DNA of 64,000 nt from Chloroflexi bacterium CFX6 (GCA_030263595.1 SZPG01000006.1:1-64000), one strand, 5' to 3'. Positions 7,954 to 16,730 are shown, counted from the stretch's first letter. Numbers and translations: made by a program. Notes: a model not told the origin generated them from the sequence alone.

Positions 7954-8871
7954 CTACACGAATTCTCCAATTCTCTCTTTGTTCGATTCAAATTGATTCA
8001 TCAACGATTCCATTTTCTCCATGTATATCCTGTGCGTCCATTTACGGTGATGATGGAAATTGCCCTGGCACACGTCGGCGGTGAAGATCGTTTCCTCGCC
8101 CGCGCCCGGTCGCCGTGCGATGCGCTTCATCTGGAGTTTCATCGTCCATTGCTCGAACCGGTCTCCCGATTTGCCGCGCAGGGGGACTTCGAGAAGATTT
8201 TGGAATCCAGAAGATTGCTTCTGGAAGGACGGCGGCAAGCCGCCTGAGTCCATAAAGGCGTTCGGCAAAAACCTCTCCGCCCATGGATTGACCTGCATCA
8301 GGCGCCGGTACACATCCAAGCCGGTGATCGGAATCATCTGGTACAACTCGCGGGCGGTGTAAAGATCGCGCCGGTTCCAGGCGAGGGCGTTTTCGGTGAC
8401 GAGCAGGTTCACGCAGATGACATGCCCGAAGGGACGCATGATCCGACCGAACGTGACGGCAAAAGCGCGGGCGGTCCACAATCGTCCCGGCGCGGTGATC
8501 AGCATGTAATCGAGGTCCGCCTGTTCGGAAACATTCCCCACCGCGAGCGAACCGGTCAGCGCGACCATGCGGACGAAGGGAAAAGAGCCGAGGGCGCGTC
8601 CGTATTTCAGGGCGACGGGAAGCAATTTCTTCGAACGCGCCGCGCGTCCCTTGCGGATTTCGACGATCGCCTCCCGCTTCTCGAGAAAATAGAAGTCCTC
8701 TTTCCTCCCCACCCGTCCGTTCAGCGACTTCAGGGCGTTGGACAACTCGTCCATTTCTGCGCGCACGGGGAGATAGCGATGCAGTTCGTCCAGCCGCAGG
8801 GGATAGTCGAAAATATCGGAGTACGCCAGCGCTTCGAGGACGGCGCGTTCGAGGGTGGGCATATTCTTCAT
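7954..8871 (-). CDS. Nucleotidyltransferase-fold protein of unknown substrate
   Basis: A 305-residue soluble protein. The central segment VALTGSLAVGNVSEQADLDYMLIT carries the GS...DxD pattern of the DNA polymerase-beta-like nucleotidyltransferase fold, with catalytic aspartates in ADLDY. The N-terminal 80 residues look like a winged-helix segment (AYSDIFDYPLRLDELHRYL). Related proteins sit in glycan and secondary-metabolite loci of Chloroflexota and Cyanobacteria, where their role is unproven. The start codon overlaps the stop of the upstream GT2 gene by 4 bp, so it belongs to the same operon. The fold is supported by motif; the reaction is not known. Confidence 0.65.
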   Translation of the reverse strand: MKNMPTLERAVLEALAYSDIFDYPLRLDELHRYLPVRAEMDELSNALKSLNGRVGRKEDFYFLEKREAIVEIRKGRAARSKKLLPVALKYGRALGSFPFVRMVALTGSLAVGNVSEQADLDYMLITAPGRLWTARAFAVTFGRIMRPFGHVICVNLLVTENALAWNRRDLYTARELYQMIPITGLDVYRRLMQVNPWAERFLPNAFMDSGGLPPSFQKQSSGFQNLLEVPLRGKSGDRFEQWTMKLQMKRIARRPGAGEETIFTADVCQGNFHHHRKWTHRIYMEKMESLMNQFESNKERIGEFV

Positions 8872-10352
8872 GGCGTTGATGCGGCAGGGCGAACCGCCAG
8901 GGATTGCAGAACGGTGAAACCCGATACAAACAACAATCCCAGGGCAAATATCGCGGCATAGATCCCGATCAACGGATTGCCGAGGCGCAAAGCGAGGAAG
9001 GCTGTATACAAATTGACGAGCGCCATGAGCAGTTCAAGAATCACAATGGCGTCCACGCGGACGTGATAGCGCCTGTGATTCCACCCCTGCCCGCGTTGAG
9101 TGATGCCGTATTTGGGCGTCCGTTCGAAGGCTGCCTTTCTTCCCAAGCCGATCTGAAGGGCGGCGCGGAGCGTGTTGAGCATCATCCCGGCGCCGAATAC
9201 AGAGGCGAATAAGACGGCGGGCAGGGTTTTCAACCATTTCCCGCCCAGGGAATGTTGGGCAACCATGAAGAAGGTCGTCGGCGCGAGCGCGGTGAAATTG
9301 AAGAGAGCCGCGATGCCGAACAGACTGATCAACGCAGGGTAACGGACGGAAAGCAGCAAAACGAAGGGATAAAGGATGGATAGCGCGAACAGGAAGAGAT
9401 GCACGCAATAGCCCGTGAGGTGAAGTATTGCCTCGATGCGCCTGGCAAGCGGCGCGTCCACGCGCCAGACCGCAGAGGCATATCGAATGGCGCATTCGAG
9501 ACTGCCCCGCGCCCAGCGATGTTGTTGACGCCGATATGCGGTCATGCTGACGGGCAATTCGGCAGGGACAACGATATCGCCTGCATACCGCGCCTCCCAT
9601 CCGCGCAGGAATGCCCGGTAGGAAAGGTCGAGATCTTCCGTGAGGGTTTCCGCCCGCCAGCCGCCGGCGTCCTCGATGGCGGATTTGCGCCATACGCCCG
9701 CCGTTCCGTTGAAATTGAACCAATAGCCAAAGCGGGAGCGCGCCAGTTGTTCCACCGCAAAGTGCGCGTCGATCGAGAGGGATTGGAGAAAGGTCAACAG
9801 GGAGTAATCGCGGTTGAGGTGTCCCCAGCGAGCCTGAACAAAGGCGACGCGGTCGTTGTCAAAGCGGGGAAGGACGCGCTTGAGGAAATCGGGCGGGGGG
9901 ACGAAATCGGCGTCCAGGATGAGGAGGAATTCGCCCCGCGCGGTCTTCATCCCTTCGGCAAGCGCGCCCGCCTTGAACCCGCGCCGGTCCGTACGATGCA
10001 GGTGTTCGATGTTCATCCCCGCGCCGCGCAGGCGTTCCACCGCTTCCTTCACGATCGAAAATGTGTCGTCCGTGGAATCGTCCAGCGCCTGGATTTCGAG
10101 CAGGTGGGAGGGATAATCCAGCGCGGCGGCGGCTTCGATCAGGCGGCGCGCCACGTATCGTTCATTGAAGATGGGCAGTTGCACCGTGACAGGCGGCAGG
10201 CGGGAGAGTTGGGCGGAAGCGGACTGTGTCAGATCGCTCCGCTCGCGATGCGCGCGCCACGCGAGGTGGAAGAAATTCAAACCATACGCGAACAACGCCA
10301 CGACAACGAGCAGGTAAACAACCGCTATGGGAACGAGGAGAAGGTCATTCAT
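8868..10352 (-). CDS. Processive membrane glycosyltransferase family 2 (cellulose/glucomannan synthase-like)
   Basis: A 494-residue membrane transferase with one N-terminal TM helix, a cytoplasmic GT-A domain and four or five C-terminal TM helices. Processive GT2 motifs are all present: ALDDSTDD, the DAD in LILDADF, TEDLD, and QQHRWARG for Q(Q/R)xRW. The layout and the motif sequence resemble CslA-type mannan/glucomannan synthases and bacterial beta-glycan synthases, so it probably polymerises a beta-linked hexose chain from a nucleotide sugar while threading it through the membrane. The start overlaps the preceding O-antigen ligase gene by 8 bp. The exact sugar is an inference. Confidence 0.88.
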   Translation of the reverse strand: MNDLLLVPIAVVYLLVVVALFAYGLNFFHLAWRAHRERSDLTQSASAQLSRLPPVTVQLPIFNERYVARRLIEAAAALDYPSHLLEIQALDDSTDDTFSIVKEAVERLRGAGMNIEHLHRTDRRGFKAGALAEGMKTARGEFLLILDADFVPPPDFLKRVLPRFDNDRVAFVQARWGHLNRDYSLLTFLQSLSIDAHFAVEQLARSRFGYWFNFNGTAGVWRKSAIEDAGGWRAETLTEDLDLSYRAFLRGWEARYAGDIVVPAELPVSMTAYRRQQHRWARGSLECAIRYASAVWRVDAPLARRIEAILHLTGYCVHLFLFALSILYPFVLLLSVRYPALISLFGIAALFNFTALAPTTFFMVAQHSLGGKWLKTLPAVLFASVFGAGMMLNTLRAALQIGLGRKAAFERTPKYGITQRGQGWNHRRYHVRVDAIVILELLMALVNLYTAFLALRLGNPLIGIYAAIFALGLLFVSGFTVLQSLAVRPAASTP

Positions 10353-11736
10353 GGCGCGTCAGGGAGGCGGACCAAAATCCCCAGGCGGTCCATTGCCACA
10401 AACGTCCCGGCACGAGCAGCCAGGTGTAGTAATCGAAGAACCCGACCACCGTCACTGCCAGCAGGAGGGCGGCGCAGGCAATGACCTGTGGGTCGCGCAG
10501 GAACCGGCTCCGCCCGACGATAAAGACGAGCGCGGGCAGCGCGGAGAGAAGAAAATAGAACGCGCCACCCAGGATGCCCGTCTCGAGCGCCGAAGCCAGC
10601 AGGGTGAAATGCGGCGGCTGGTAATTGATGGGAAAAACCGGGTATGCCTCCTTCAGGGCAACCGGTGAAACGCCCAACCCCACTCCGGTCAACGCGTTGC
10701 CTGCAAACAGGCGGTTGGACGCGTCGGAAAGATACGCGCGCTCCAGGATCGAACCGCGATCCCTGCTGGTCTGTGCGGAGGCGGAAGGTCCTACGTCGAA
10801 CCGGCCGAAGAAGAACGGCGCGTTGCGATGGACGAGCGGAGCGGCGAAGACCGCGCAAATCACCGCCAGGGTTATGGCGCGCTTCAAGGCTCGATCGTTT
10901 CGTTTGATCGCTTCCGCCCCGACGACCACCACACAGCCCGCGAAGAACGCGAGCCATCCCGAACGCGAGAATGTGACCAGCAGCGCGGCGAAACCCGGAA
11001 CGAAAACCGCCAATATCATCCAGGCGCGTTCCCTTTGATGCAGGAACGCGGCAAGCAGGATCAGGAGTCCGAACGCCAGGCACCCGCCCAGGATATTGGG
11101 GTGATCGCTCAACCCATACGCGCGTAAAAACCGGGCGTCGCCTCCTCCCAATACGCTGACGCCCTCCCAGAGCGGGTCCAATTCATATTCCCCGATCCAT
11201 TGCAAACCCAGGTCGCGCTGCAACAGGTATTGCCCGATGGCGACGATGGACTGTGACAACACTTGCAGACCGACGGCGGCGACCACCCAGGCGGGCGAAC
11301 CGACTTCGTTCACAACAAGGAGGAAAAAGAGAAACAACAGGCTCAACCGAACCGCGTGATAAAAAGAGAGCGGCGGGTCCCAACTGTTCGCCAGCGAAAC
11401 CCAGCCCGCCAGCGTCAACCCCAACAGCGGCGCCCGTACGTGAACCTTCCCAAAACGGATTCTTCGAGGCTGAACCAGAAACGTAAGCCCCCACAACGCC
11501 AGCGCGCCGATCATGGCAAGGTCCGGCGCGAAGAGCAGGAAATCCGTATAATCCCCGTACACAGGCGGATCGGGACGCGACAATACGACCATCCTCCATC
11601 GCATGGGCAAAAGGACAAGAGTCGCAAAGAACGAGTACTTCGCCAGCGATTCGAGGATATACACTTTGCGGGAAGAGGGAGCGGCGTCTCGATCCACAGG
11701 GAACCTGGTTATGGTTTGCCGATTACCGACTCGCAT
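10345..11736 (-). CDS. O-antigen ligase/polymerase family membrane protein (Wzy_C/WaaL-like)
   Basis: A 463-residue polytopic membrane protein with about 12 predicted TM segments and a large periplasmic-type loop between the later helices. Characteristic features are LSDHPNILGGCLAFG, LLVTFSRSGWLAFF and, after the big loop, GNALTGVGLGV and PPHFTLLASALETGILG. These match the O-antigen ligase/Wzy superfamily, which transfers or polymerises undecaprenyl-linked glycans. It heads the minus-strand polysaccharide operon. The region just upstream is a tandem array of small palindromes (11739-11835), so the operon's 5' regulatory region is repeat-derived. Ligase versus polymerase cannot be separated by sequence alone. 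Confidence 0.85.
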   Translation of the reverse strand: MRVGNRQTITRFPVDRDAAPSSRKVYILESLAKYSFFATLVLLPMRWRMVVLSRPDPPVYGDYTDFLLFAPDLAMIGALALWGLTFLVQPRRIRFGKVHVRAPLLGLTLAGWVSLANSWDPPLSFYHAVRLSLLFLFFLLVVNEVGSPAWVVAAVGLQVLSQSIVAIGQYLLQRDLGLQWIGEYELDPLWEGVSVLGGGDARFLRAYGLSDHPNILGGCLAFGLLILLAAFLHQRERAWMILAVFVPGFAALLVTFSRSGWLAFFAGCVVVVGAEAIKRNDRALKRAITLAVICAVFAAPLVHRNAPFFFGRFDVGPSASAQTSRDRGSILERAYLSDASNRLFAGNALTGVGLGVSPVALKEAYPVFPINYQPPHFTLLASALETGILGGAFYFLLSALPALVFIVGRSRFLRDPQVIACAALLLAVTVVGFFDYYTWLLVPGRLWQWTAWGFWSASLTRHE

Positions 11737-11738
11737 TC

Positions 11739-11835
11739 GCAGAGCGACATGAATGTCGCGATACGAATGGTGCAGAGCGACGTGAATGTCGCGATACGAA
11801 TGGTGCAGAGCGACATGAATGTCGCGGTACGATCA
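11739..11835. repeat. Three tandem 33-bp units, each with a 7-bp palindrome
   Basis: Units start at 11739, 11772 and 11805. Each contains GCGACAT-GA-ATGTCGC, or a close variant, so each could fold into a small hairpin or bind a dimeric protein. The array lies immediately upstream of the ligase start codon, between the two divergent polysaccharide transcription units. Confidence 0.85.
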
Positions 11836-11920
11836 TTTGCTAATTATAATTACGAATAAGACCCTGCATGTCGGATTTGGTTTTTCCCACACGAATATTA
11901 GCGTTTTCTCATACAGGTAA

Positions 11921-12130
11921 TGGATAACCCACGAAATCGTCGTCTCGGACGGCGACGCAGGGCTAATCGTCAGTTTATCCGAACCTGATACGCTAACGAA
12001 CGCCATGAAGACGCGCCTGCTCGATCGGGACCTGCGCCTGTCGTTGAGGGAAAAAGGCTTGGCGCGCGCAAAGCAATTCGCGCGGCACACCGCCGCCGAA
12101 CAAATATGGAGAACCTCGAATGAAATCTGA
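11921..12130 (+). pseudogene. Remnant of a GT4 glycosyltransferase C-terminus
   Basis: The plus-strand frame open from 11921 to the TGA at 12128 encodes about 69 residues that read as the end of a GT-B glycosyltransferase: SDGDAGLIVSLSEPDTL followed by LRLSLREKGLARAKQFA. This matches the conserved tail following the nucleotide-sugar site. No upstream catalytic part exists: a stop codon lies directly ahead, preceded by AT-rich sequence and tandem repeats. The 3' end overlaps the next intact GT gene by 11 bp, so this was probably once a full upstream partner gene. The rest was lost by deletion next to the repeat array. Confidence 0.75.
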
Positions 12131-13205
12131 ACCGCGCCTCGCTTTTGTGATTGACGCCCTTCCCTCCCTCGGCGGCGGGGAGAAGGTTCTCTTCGCCGCG
12201 CTCGAAGCGTATCCAGAGGCGGAGGTTTACACACTCGTTTACAACGACGGGTTCTTCACGCAAACGCCCCTCGCGGACAAAAAGGTCAACGCATCCTTCA
12301 TCAATTCGCTTCCGTTCGCGCGCGAACGCCACCGTCTATTCCTGCCGCTCATGCCCTTCGCCATCGAACGTTTTGACCTGCGCGCCTACGATCTCGTCGT
12401 TTGTTTCAGTTACGCGGTTGCGCACGGCGTAAAAAACCTCAACGGCGCGCGTCACGTCTCGTACACGTATACGCCCATGCGTTACGCGTGGACGGACATC
12501 CACCTCGACGGGACTCGCAAACGCAAGGACCTGATCCTCGACGGATTCATGCGCGCCTTCCGCAAATGGGATCGGAGAGCCGCTTCGCGCGTCCATCAAT
12601 TTGCCGCCATCTCCCAGGCAGTCTCCCAACGGATAGCGGACGCGTATCGCCGCGACGCCTCCGTCGTCTACCCTCCCGTTGACGTGGAGCGCTTCAAGTC
12701 TCGATTCCCGCGCGAGGAGTATTACCTCACAGTCACGAGGCTGGTTCCACACAAACGCGTGGATGTGATCGTGCAGGCATTCTCGCAATTGAACCTCCCG
12801 CTCGTCGTGGTCGGCGACGGACCCGAACTGCCGCGCCTGAGGAGCATGGCGTCCCCCAACATTCGATTTTTGGGATTCGAATCGGATGAAAGGATCGCGG
12901 CATTGATGAGCAAAGCGCGCGGCTTCGTCTGCGCGGCGGAGGAGGACTTCGGCATTGCCATCGTCGAGGCGCAGGCGGCGGGATGTCCCGTCATCGCTTA
13001 TCGCGCGGGCGGCGCGCTGGAAACCATACTGGACGGGAAGACAGGGATCTTCTTCGACGAACAATCCGCCGAAAGCCTTGCGGACGCGGTGAGACGGTTC
13101 GAAAGGCTTCATTCCGGGTTCGTCCCCGCCGATCTTGTCCGCCACGCTCGAAAATTTGGCAGGGAACGTTTTCTGCGGGAGTTTCAGGCGTTCGTCCGCT
13201 CCTAA
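12120..13205 (+). CDS. Glycosyltransferase family 4 (GT-B, group 1)
   Basis: A 361-residue cytoplasmic GT-B transferase. The N-terminal domain begins with FVIDALPSLGGGEKVLF, which has the usual glycine-rich acceptor-side loop. The C-terminal domain has LTVTRLVPHKRVD and the EX7E-type donor-binding motif in EEDFGIAIVEAQAAG. The family includes mannosyl- and glucosyl-transferases of polysaccharide assembly. Its start codon lies inside the end of a truncated GT4 remnant, suggesting translational coupling in the ancestral operon. It is convergent with the aminotransferase gene, overlapping by 4 bp. Donor and acceptor are unknown. Confidence 0.88.
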   Translation: MKSEPRLAFVIDALPSLGGGEKVLFAALEAYPEAEVYTLVYNDGFFTQTPLADKKVNASFINSLPFARERHRLFLPLMPFAIERFDLRAYDLVVCFSYAVAHGVKNLNGARHVSYTYTPMRYAWTDIHLDGTRKRKDLILDGFMRAFRKWDRRAASRVHQFAAISQAVSQRIADAYRRDASVVYPPVDVERFKSRFPREEYYLTVTRLVPHKRVDVIVQAFSQLNLPLVVVGDGPELPRLRSMASPNIRFLGFESDERIAALMSKARGFVCAAEEDFGIAIVEAQAAGCPVIAYRAGGALETILDGKTGIFFDEQSAESLADAVRRFERLHSGFVPADLVRHARKFGRERFLREFQAFVRS

Positions 13206-14101
13206 ATTCGTTCCGCATGTTTTTTGAGGTACGCCTCGTAAGCCTCCGACAATCGCCTTGTGACCTCCCCCACCTTCCCCTGCCCCACCGTCTTGTCGTC
13301 CATCATCACCACCGGCACCACACCGCGCGAACTGGACGTGAGAAATGCTTCATCGAAGTCTTCGCGCGGAGCGACGCGCGGCGCGCGGTATTCGATGGAC
13401 ATCCCCTCCCCTCTTGCCAGTTTCAGCACGACACTGCGCGTGACGCCGGGCAGGATTCCCTGACGGGCGGTAATCAACCGTATGTCATTGCGACCCGCGA
13501 AGCGCGGAAGCAATCCCCCACCGACAGAAGATTGCTTCGCCTGTCGGCTCGCAATGACATGCTTGATGATATAGAAATTCGAGGTCATCCCTTCCAGGAT
13601 TTTTCCGTTCCTCGTCAGCAACACTTCGAATATCTCCCCGCCCAGCAATCCTCTCTGCGTCGAACTTTCGGAGATGAAGCCCGTATCCTTGATGCGCGGA
13701 TCGTGCCGCGCCATTTCCGTTGTTACGACGCGCACGCCCTTCCTGTAAACCGATTCGGGCAGAGGGGCGAACGGCTCGACGCCGACGTATACCTCCCCCT
13801 TCTCCTTCGTCAGGATCAGGCGCACGCGCGATTCTTTGGGCAGGTTTTCCTTCACCGACTCCGTAATGTGCTGACGCAGCGTCCCTTCATCCACGCCGGG
13901 GCGTAATCCCAATTCGTTCGCGGGAACATACAATCTTTGCAGATGGGATCGCAAGCCCAACACCCGTGTCCCTCCCGCGAGGGTGGTGAAGGTGGTGTAG
14001 AAACCCTGCGGCAGCGCGCGCGTCATTTCATCGAGCGTGGAGGCGGAAATATCGAGCGGGATGATTCCGCGCGACGTGAGTTGATAACACTTTATCGTCA
14101 T
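13202..14101 (-). CDS. Class IV aminotransferase (BCAT / D-amino acid / ADC-lyase family) with in-frame repeat insertion
   Basis: PLP-dependent fold-type IV enzyme of 299 residues. The catalytic lysine is probably that in RIKDTGFI (about K140), and PLP/phosphate-binding segments are LEGMTSNFYII and LTSSSRGVVPV. The family includes branched-chain and D-amino acid transaminases and aminodeoxychorismate lyase; the unusual KDTGF around the lysine does not point clearly to one. About 27 residues after SNFYII, beginning HVIASRQAKQSS, are encoded by a palindromic intergenic-type repeat (13482-13560), replacing the usual short loop before ILPGVTR. The frame is intact, so the protein may still fold. 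A TATAAT box lies 8 nt before the ATG and suggests leaderless translation. Confidence 0.82.
   Translation of the reverse strand: MTIKCYQLTSRGIIPLDISASTLDEMTRALPQGFYTTFTTLAGGTRVLGLRSHLQRLYVPANELGLRPGVDEGTLRQHITESVKENLPKESRVRLILTKEKGEVYVGVEPFAPLPESVYRKGVRVVTTEMARHDPRIKDTGFISESSTQRGLLGGEIFEVLLTRNGKILEGMTSNFYIIKHVIASRQAKQSSVGGGLLPRFAGRNDIRLITARQGILPGVTRSVVLKLARGEGMSIEYRAPRVAPREDFDEAFLTSSSRGVVPVVMMDDKTVGQGKVGEVTRRLSEAYEAYLKKHAERI
13482..13560. repeat. Palindromic element (GTCATTGCGA family) inside a coding sequence
   Basis: Perfect 12-bp terminal arms ATGTCATTGCGA (13482-13493) and TCGCAATGACAT (13549-13560) enclose an interior with GAAGCAATC/GATTGCTTC pairing. The same family recurs at 25998, 28718 and 30622 and as a half copy near 29936. 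Here it is translated as part of the aminotransferase. Confidence 0.85.
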
Positions 14102-14109
14102 GCCGGGGC

Positions 14110-14151
14110 ATTATAGCGTAGTTGACGTTCTCTAACGTCAACATTGCGCTA
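14110..14151 (-). promoter_or_regulatory. Palindromic repeat carrying a -10-like box for the aminotransferase
   Basis: GTTGACGTT (14121-14129) and AACGTCAAC (14134-14142) form a perfect 9-bp hairpin with outer TAGCG/CGCTA pairing. On the minus strand the element's edge supplies TATAAT (14115 to 14110), 8 nt before the aminotransferase ATG. A TTGACG lies 20 bp further upstream, so the spacing is long. Promoter activity is inferred. Confidence 0.5.
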
Positions 14152-14261
14152 CACCTGCCCTGGCGGGCGGTGCCAGGGGAGAGCGCAGATTACGCTCTGT
14201 AGGTGACAAAACCAACTTTTCAGACACTTTCTTAGAGAACGCCGCCTACGCACGGTGATTC

Positions 14262-14918
14262 TTATCGGCTGACAACGAAATTGAACAACCCGATCTGACG
14301 ACCGTCCTGCGGGATCAACCGCACGGTCAGGTTTTCGATGGGCTGGTCGGGGAAGTAAAGTTGCGATGTCAACACTCCTCCGTTCGGCGGTTGGACTTTG
14401 ACGTGGATGTGACGAATGGGACGCGAGGAATACAAACCCGGCATCACGGTTTCGAGCGAATAGCGTCCCTGCTCGTCGGCGAATTGATGTCCGCGCAGGG
14501 TGTAGCCGGTGTTGTCGTATTCGCCGTCCGCGCCGGCTTGCCAGAAATCCAGCCATGCGCCCGGAATGGGAGCGCAATTTTGATCCAGCACGTAGCCGAT
14601 GAGGAGGAGTCTTTCCCCTCCCATGCCCTCTTCGAGCAGGGAGTTTCGTTCGGGCGTGTTCGGCGTGTAATAAGGACCTTCCGTCTGCGAAGGGGTCAAC
14701 GATCCGTCACAGGCGGGCGCGGGGAGCATGGCGAAGATGTCGGGCGCGTCGGTGGCGGGAACGGTTGGGGCGGGGGGAATGCTCGTTGGGGACGAAGCAG
14801 GCTGGGTCGGGGAAAGAGGCGGGGCGTCGGTCGCCGCCGGGGCTGCGGGTTCGGTCGTCTGAATCGAGGTGCAGGCGCTCATCAACAGAATGGTTCCAAT
14901 AAGAAAGGCTCGTTTCAT
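14262..14918 (-). CDS. Lipoprotein with intradiol ring-cleavage dioxygenase-like domain
   Basis: A 218-residue secreted lipoprotein. The signal peptide ends in the lipobox LLMSAC, followed by a Pro/Thr/Ala-rich linker to about residue 60 and then a catalytic-type domain. The domain shows TEGPYYTPNTPERN (first iron-ligand tyrosine region), GAWLDFWQAGADGEYDNTGY, and IRHIHVKV with the histidine pair, matching protocatechuate 3,4-dioxygenase beta-type folds. Known enzymes of this family cleave catechols with non-haem Fe(III). Extracellular lipoprotein versions exist in many bacteria but their substrates are poorly known. Spacing to neighbours suggests a single-gene unit. Confidence 0.82.
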   Translation of the reverse strand: MKRAFLIGTILLMSACTSIQTTEPAAPAATDAPPLSPTQPASSPTSIPPAPTVPATDAPDIFAMLPAPACDGSLTPSQTEGPYYTPNTPERNSLLEEGMGGERLLLIGYVLDQNCAPIPGAWLDFWQAGADGEYDNTGYTLRGHQFADEQGRYSLETVMPGLYSSRPIRHIHVKVQPPNGGVLTSQLYFPDQPIENLTVRLIPQDGRQIGLFNFVVSR

Positions 14919-15017
14919 CGGGTTCTCCTTTTCAACCCTGACGGGAGAACGGAAATGGGTCTTACCGCATGAACGCCCGGCGATGGGTATAATCAGCGGG
15001 TTTATTGCGGAGGCGCC

Positions 15018-16397
15018 GTGCTGAACAAGTTATTCGATCATTATCGAGACCGGGAATATTTCCCGAACATTTGGAGGATCGGTTTTCCGATCTTCGTCCA
15101 GCAACTTGCCTTCGCCGGGCTGAACATGCTAGGCGTGCTGTTCGTCGGGCAGAAGGGCGAGACGGCGGTGGCGGCGGTGGGGCTGGCGGGACAGGTGGCG
15201 TTCCTGTTGAACCTGGTGCATTTCGGCGTGATTAGCGGCGCGGCGATGTTCACCGCGCAGTTTTGGGGCAGGGGCGATATCGCCAACCTGCGGCGCGTGC
15301 TGGGCTTGTGCCTTGCGCTGGCGGTTTCGGTGAGCCTGATCTTTCTGGCGCTGGCGCAGTTCTTCCCCGAAGGCATTTTGCGCATCTATTCGAAGGATGA
15401 AGCCGTGATCGCTCTGGGCGCGGACTACATCCGCACGTTCTCGTGGACGTTTTTGTTCTTTGCCGTCACGTTCAGTTATGCGATGGTGATGCGTTCGACG
15501 GGGAACGTGAAATTGCCGACCATCATCAGCGTGAGCGCGCTGGCGTTGAGCACGTTTCTTTCCTATGCCCTGCTGTTCGGGCGGTTCGGGTTCCCGGAAC
15601 TTGGCGTGAACGGCGTGGCGGTGGCCGCGGTCGTCGCCCGCGCGTTGGAATGCGTCGTCCTATTGACCGTCGTTTATGCGCTCAAATCCCCTGTGGCGGG
15701 GTCGCTGAAGGAATTGTTCAATTTCGACCTCCCCTTTGTGGGACGGGTGATCCGCCCGATGTTCCCCGTGATCCTGAACGAGTTGTTCTGGTCGCTGGGG
15801 ATCACCGCGTATTATGCGATCTACGGCAACATGGGGACGGAATCCATCGCGGCGATGAACATCGTCAATTCCATCGAGCAGGTCGCGTTCACCTTCTTCA
15901 TCGCGCTTTCCAACGCCACGTCGGTGCATGTGGGCAACCGCATCGGCGCGGAGCGGGAGGACGACGCCTATTCGTTTGCGGGGCGTTCGCTCGGGCTTGG
16001 CATCGCAGGCGGGATCCTGGTCGGCGCCCTGCTGCAGGTCGTCAAGGCGCCCATCCTTTCGTTGTACAACGTCTCGCCCGATGTGATTTGGAATGCCAGC
16101 GTCGTCCTGCTGGTATCGGGAGCGTTCCTGGCTGTCCGCATCAACAACATGACCATCGTGGTCGGCATCCTGCGCGCCGGCGGAGATACGAAGTTTTCGA
16201 TGTTCCTGGACGGCTTCATCATTTGGATCGTGGGCGTGCCGCTGGCGGCGGTCGGCGCTTTTGTTTTCGATTTGCCGGTGTATCTTGTGTATCTGTGCGC
16301 CATGGCGGAGGAGGTCACGAAATGGATCCTGGGGATGAGGCGTTACCGTTCGCGCCGCTGGATACACAACCTGACGAAACAGGTGGATGGGATATAA
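15018..16397 (+). CDS. MATE-family efflux transporter
   Basis: A 459-residue membrane protein with about 12 TM helices in two homologous halves. It has FPIFVQQLAFAGLNMLGVLFVG at the N-terminus and the MATE-typical AAVGLAGQVAFLLN. It would export cationic or hydrophobic compounds using an ion gradient. It starts at GTG (15018), preceded by a GGAGG-type ribosome site at about 15009-15013. A TATAAT box at 14988-14993 gives a short untranslated leader; no good -35 element is at standard spacing. Substrate unknown. Confidence 0.9.
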   Translation: MLNKLFDHYRDREYFPNIWRIGFPIFVQQLAFAGLNMLGVLFVGQKGETAVAAVGLAGQVAFLLNLVHFGVISGAAMFTAQFWGRGDIANLRRVLGLCLALAVSVSLIFLALAQFFPEGILRIYSKDEAVIALGADYIRTFSWTFLFFAVTFSYAMVMRSTGNVKLPTIISVSALALSTFLSYALLFGRFGFPELGVNGVAVAAVVARALECVVLLTVVYALKSPVAGSLKELFNFDLPFVGRVIRPMFPVILNELFWSLGITAYYAIYGNMGTESIAAMNIVNSIEQVAFTFFIALSNATSVHVGNRIGAEREDDAYSFAGRSLGLGIAGGILVGALLQVVKAPILSLYNVSPDVIWNASVVLLVSGAFLAVRINNMTIVVGILRAGGDTKFSMFLDGFIIWIVGVPLAAVGAFVFDLPVYLVYLCAMAEEVTKWILGMRRYRSRRWIHNLTKQVDGI

Positions 16398-16436
16398 AAC
16401 CGGCTCTTTGGGGTTTATTGGGGTAAAAACCCTGCT

Positions 16437-16535
16437 GGACACGGATGACGCGGATTTCACGGAAAAGCACGGATATTTCTTTGATCTTTCCGTGAAAATC
16501 CGTCAATCCGTGGAATCCGTGTATCCCATTTTTTA
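16437..16535. repeat. Intergenic repeat of ACGGAT/ATCCGT units
   Basis: A stretch built of CACGGATGACGCGGATTTCA-like words followed by their inverted counterparts (CCGTGAAAATCCGTCAATCC) downstream of the MATE gene. It can fold into one long imperfect hairpin. Related words occur at 59187-59222. Confidence 0.7.
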
Positions 16536-16547
16536 ATGAAACCATCC

Positions 16548-16577
16548 TTGACACATCTTCCCGCATCGGTGTAAACT
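16548..16577 (+). promoter_or_regulatory. Probable promoter of the ABC exporter unit
   Basis: TTGACA (16548-16553) and TAAACT (16572-16577) are separated by 18 bp. The -35 box is perfect and the -10 box moderate. It lies upstream of a short ORF with a good ribosome site and of a terminator-like hairpin. Confidence 0.55.
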
Positions 16578-16619
16578 CACCCCGCTTTAAGCAAAATCTC
16601 ACAGAAAGGAGCGCATTAC

Positions 16620-16730
16620 ATGAGCACGTACACCGTCACCAAACTCTTCATCGCGCCGGTTGTCGCCGGATTCTTACCTTGTCGTAATGCGCCCTTCGAC
16701 AGGCTCAGGGTAACACCCATAGACCGTTAG
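16620..16730 (+). CDS. Short ORF (36 aa), possible leader peptide upstream of ABC exporter
   Basis: ATG at 16620 follows an AGAAAGGAG ribosome site at good spacing. The peptide begins MSTYTVTKLFIAPVVAGFL, and its second half (about from PCRNAPFDRLRVTP) is encoded by a dispersed TTCGACAGGCTCAGGGTAAC-type palindrome. It has no recognisable family. It lies between a promoter and an intrinsic terminator in front of a heterodimeric ABC exporter, the layout of a leader peptide controlling attenuation. A relic gene broken by the repeat is equally possible. Confidence 0.4.
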   Translation: MSTYTVTKLFIAPVVAGFLPCRNAPFDRLRVTPIDR

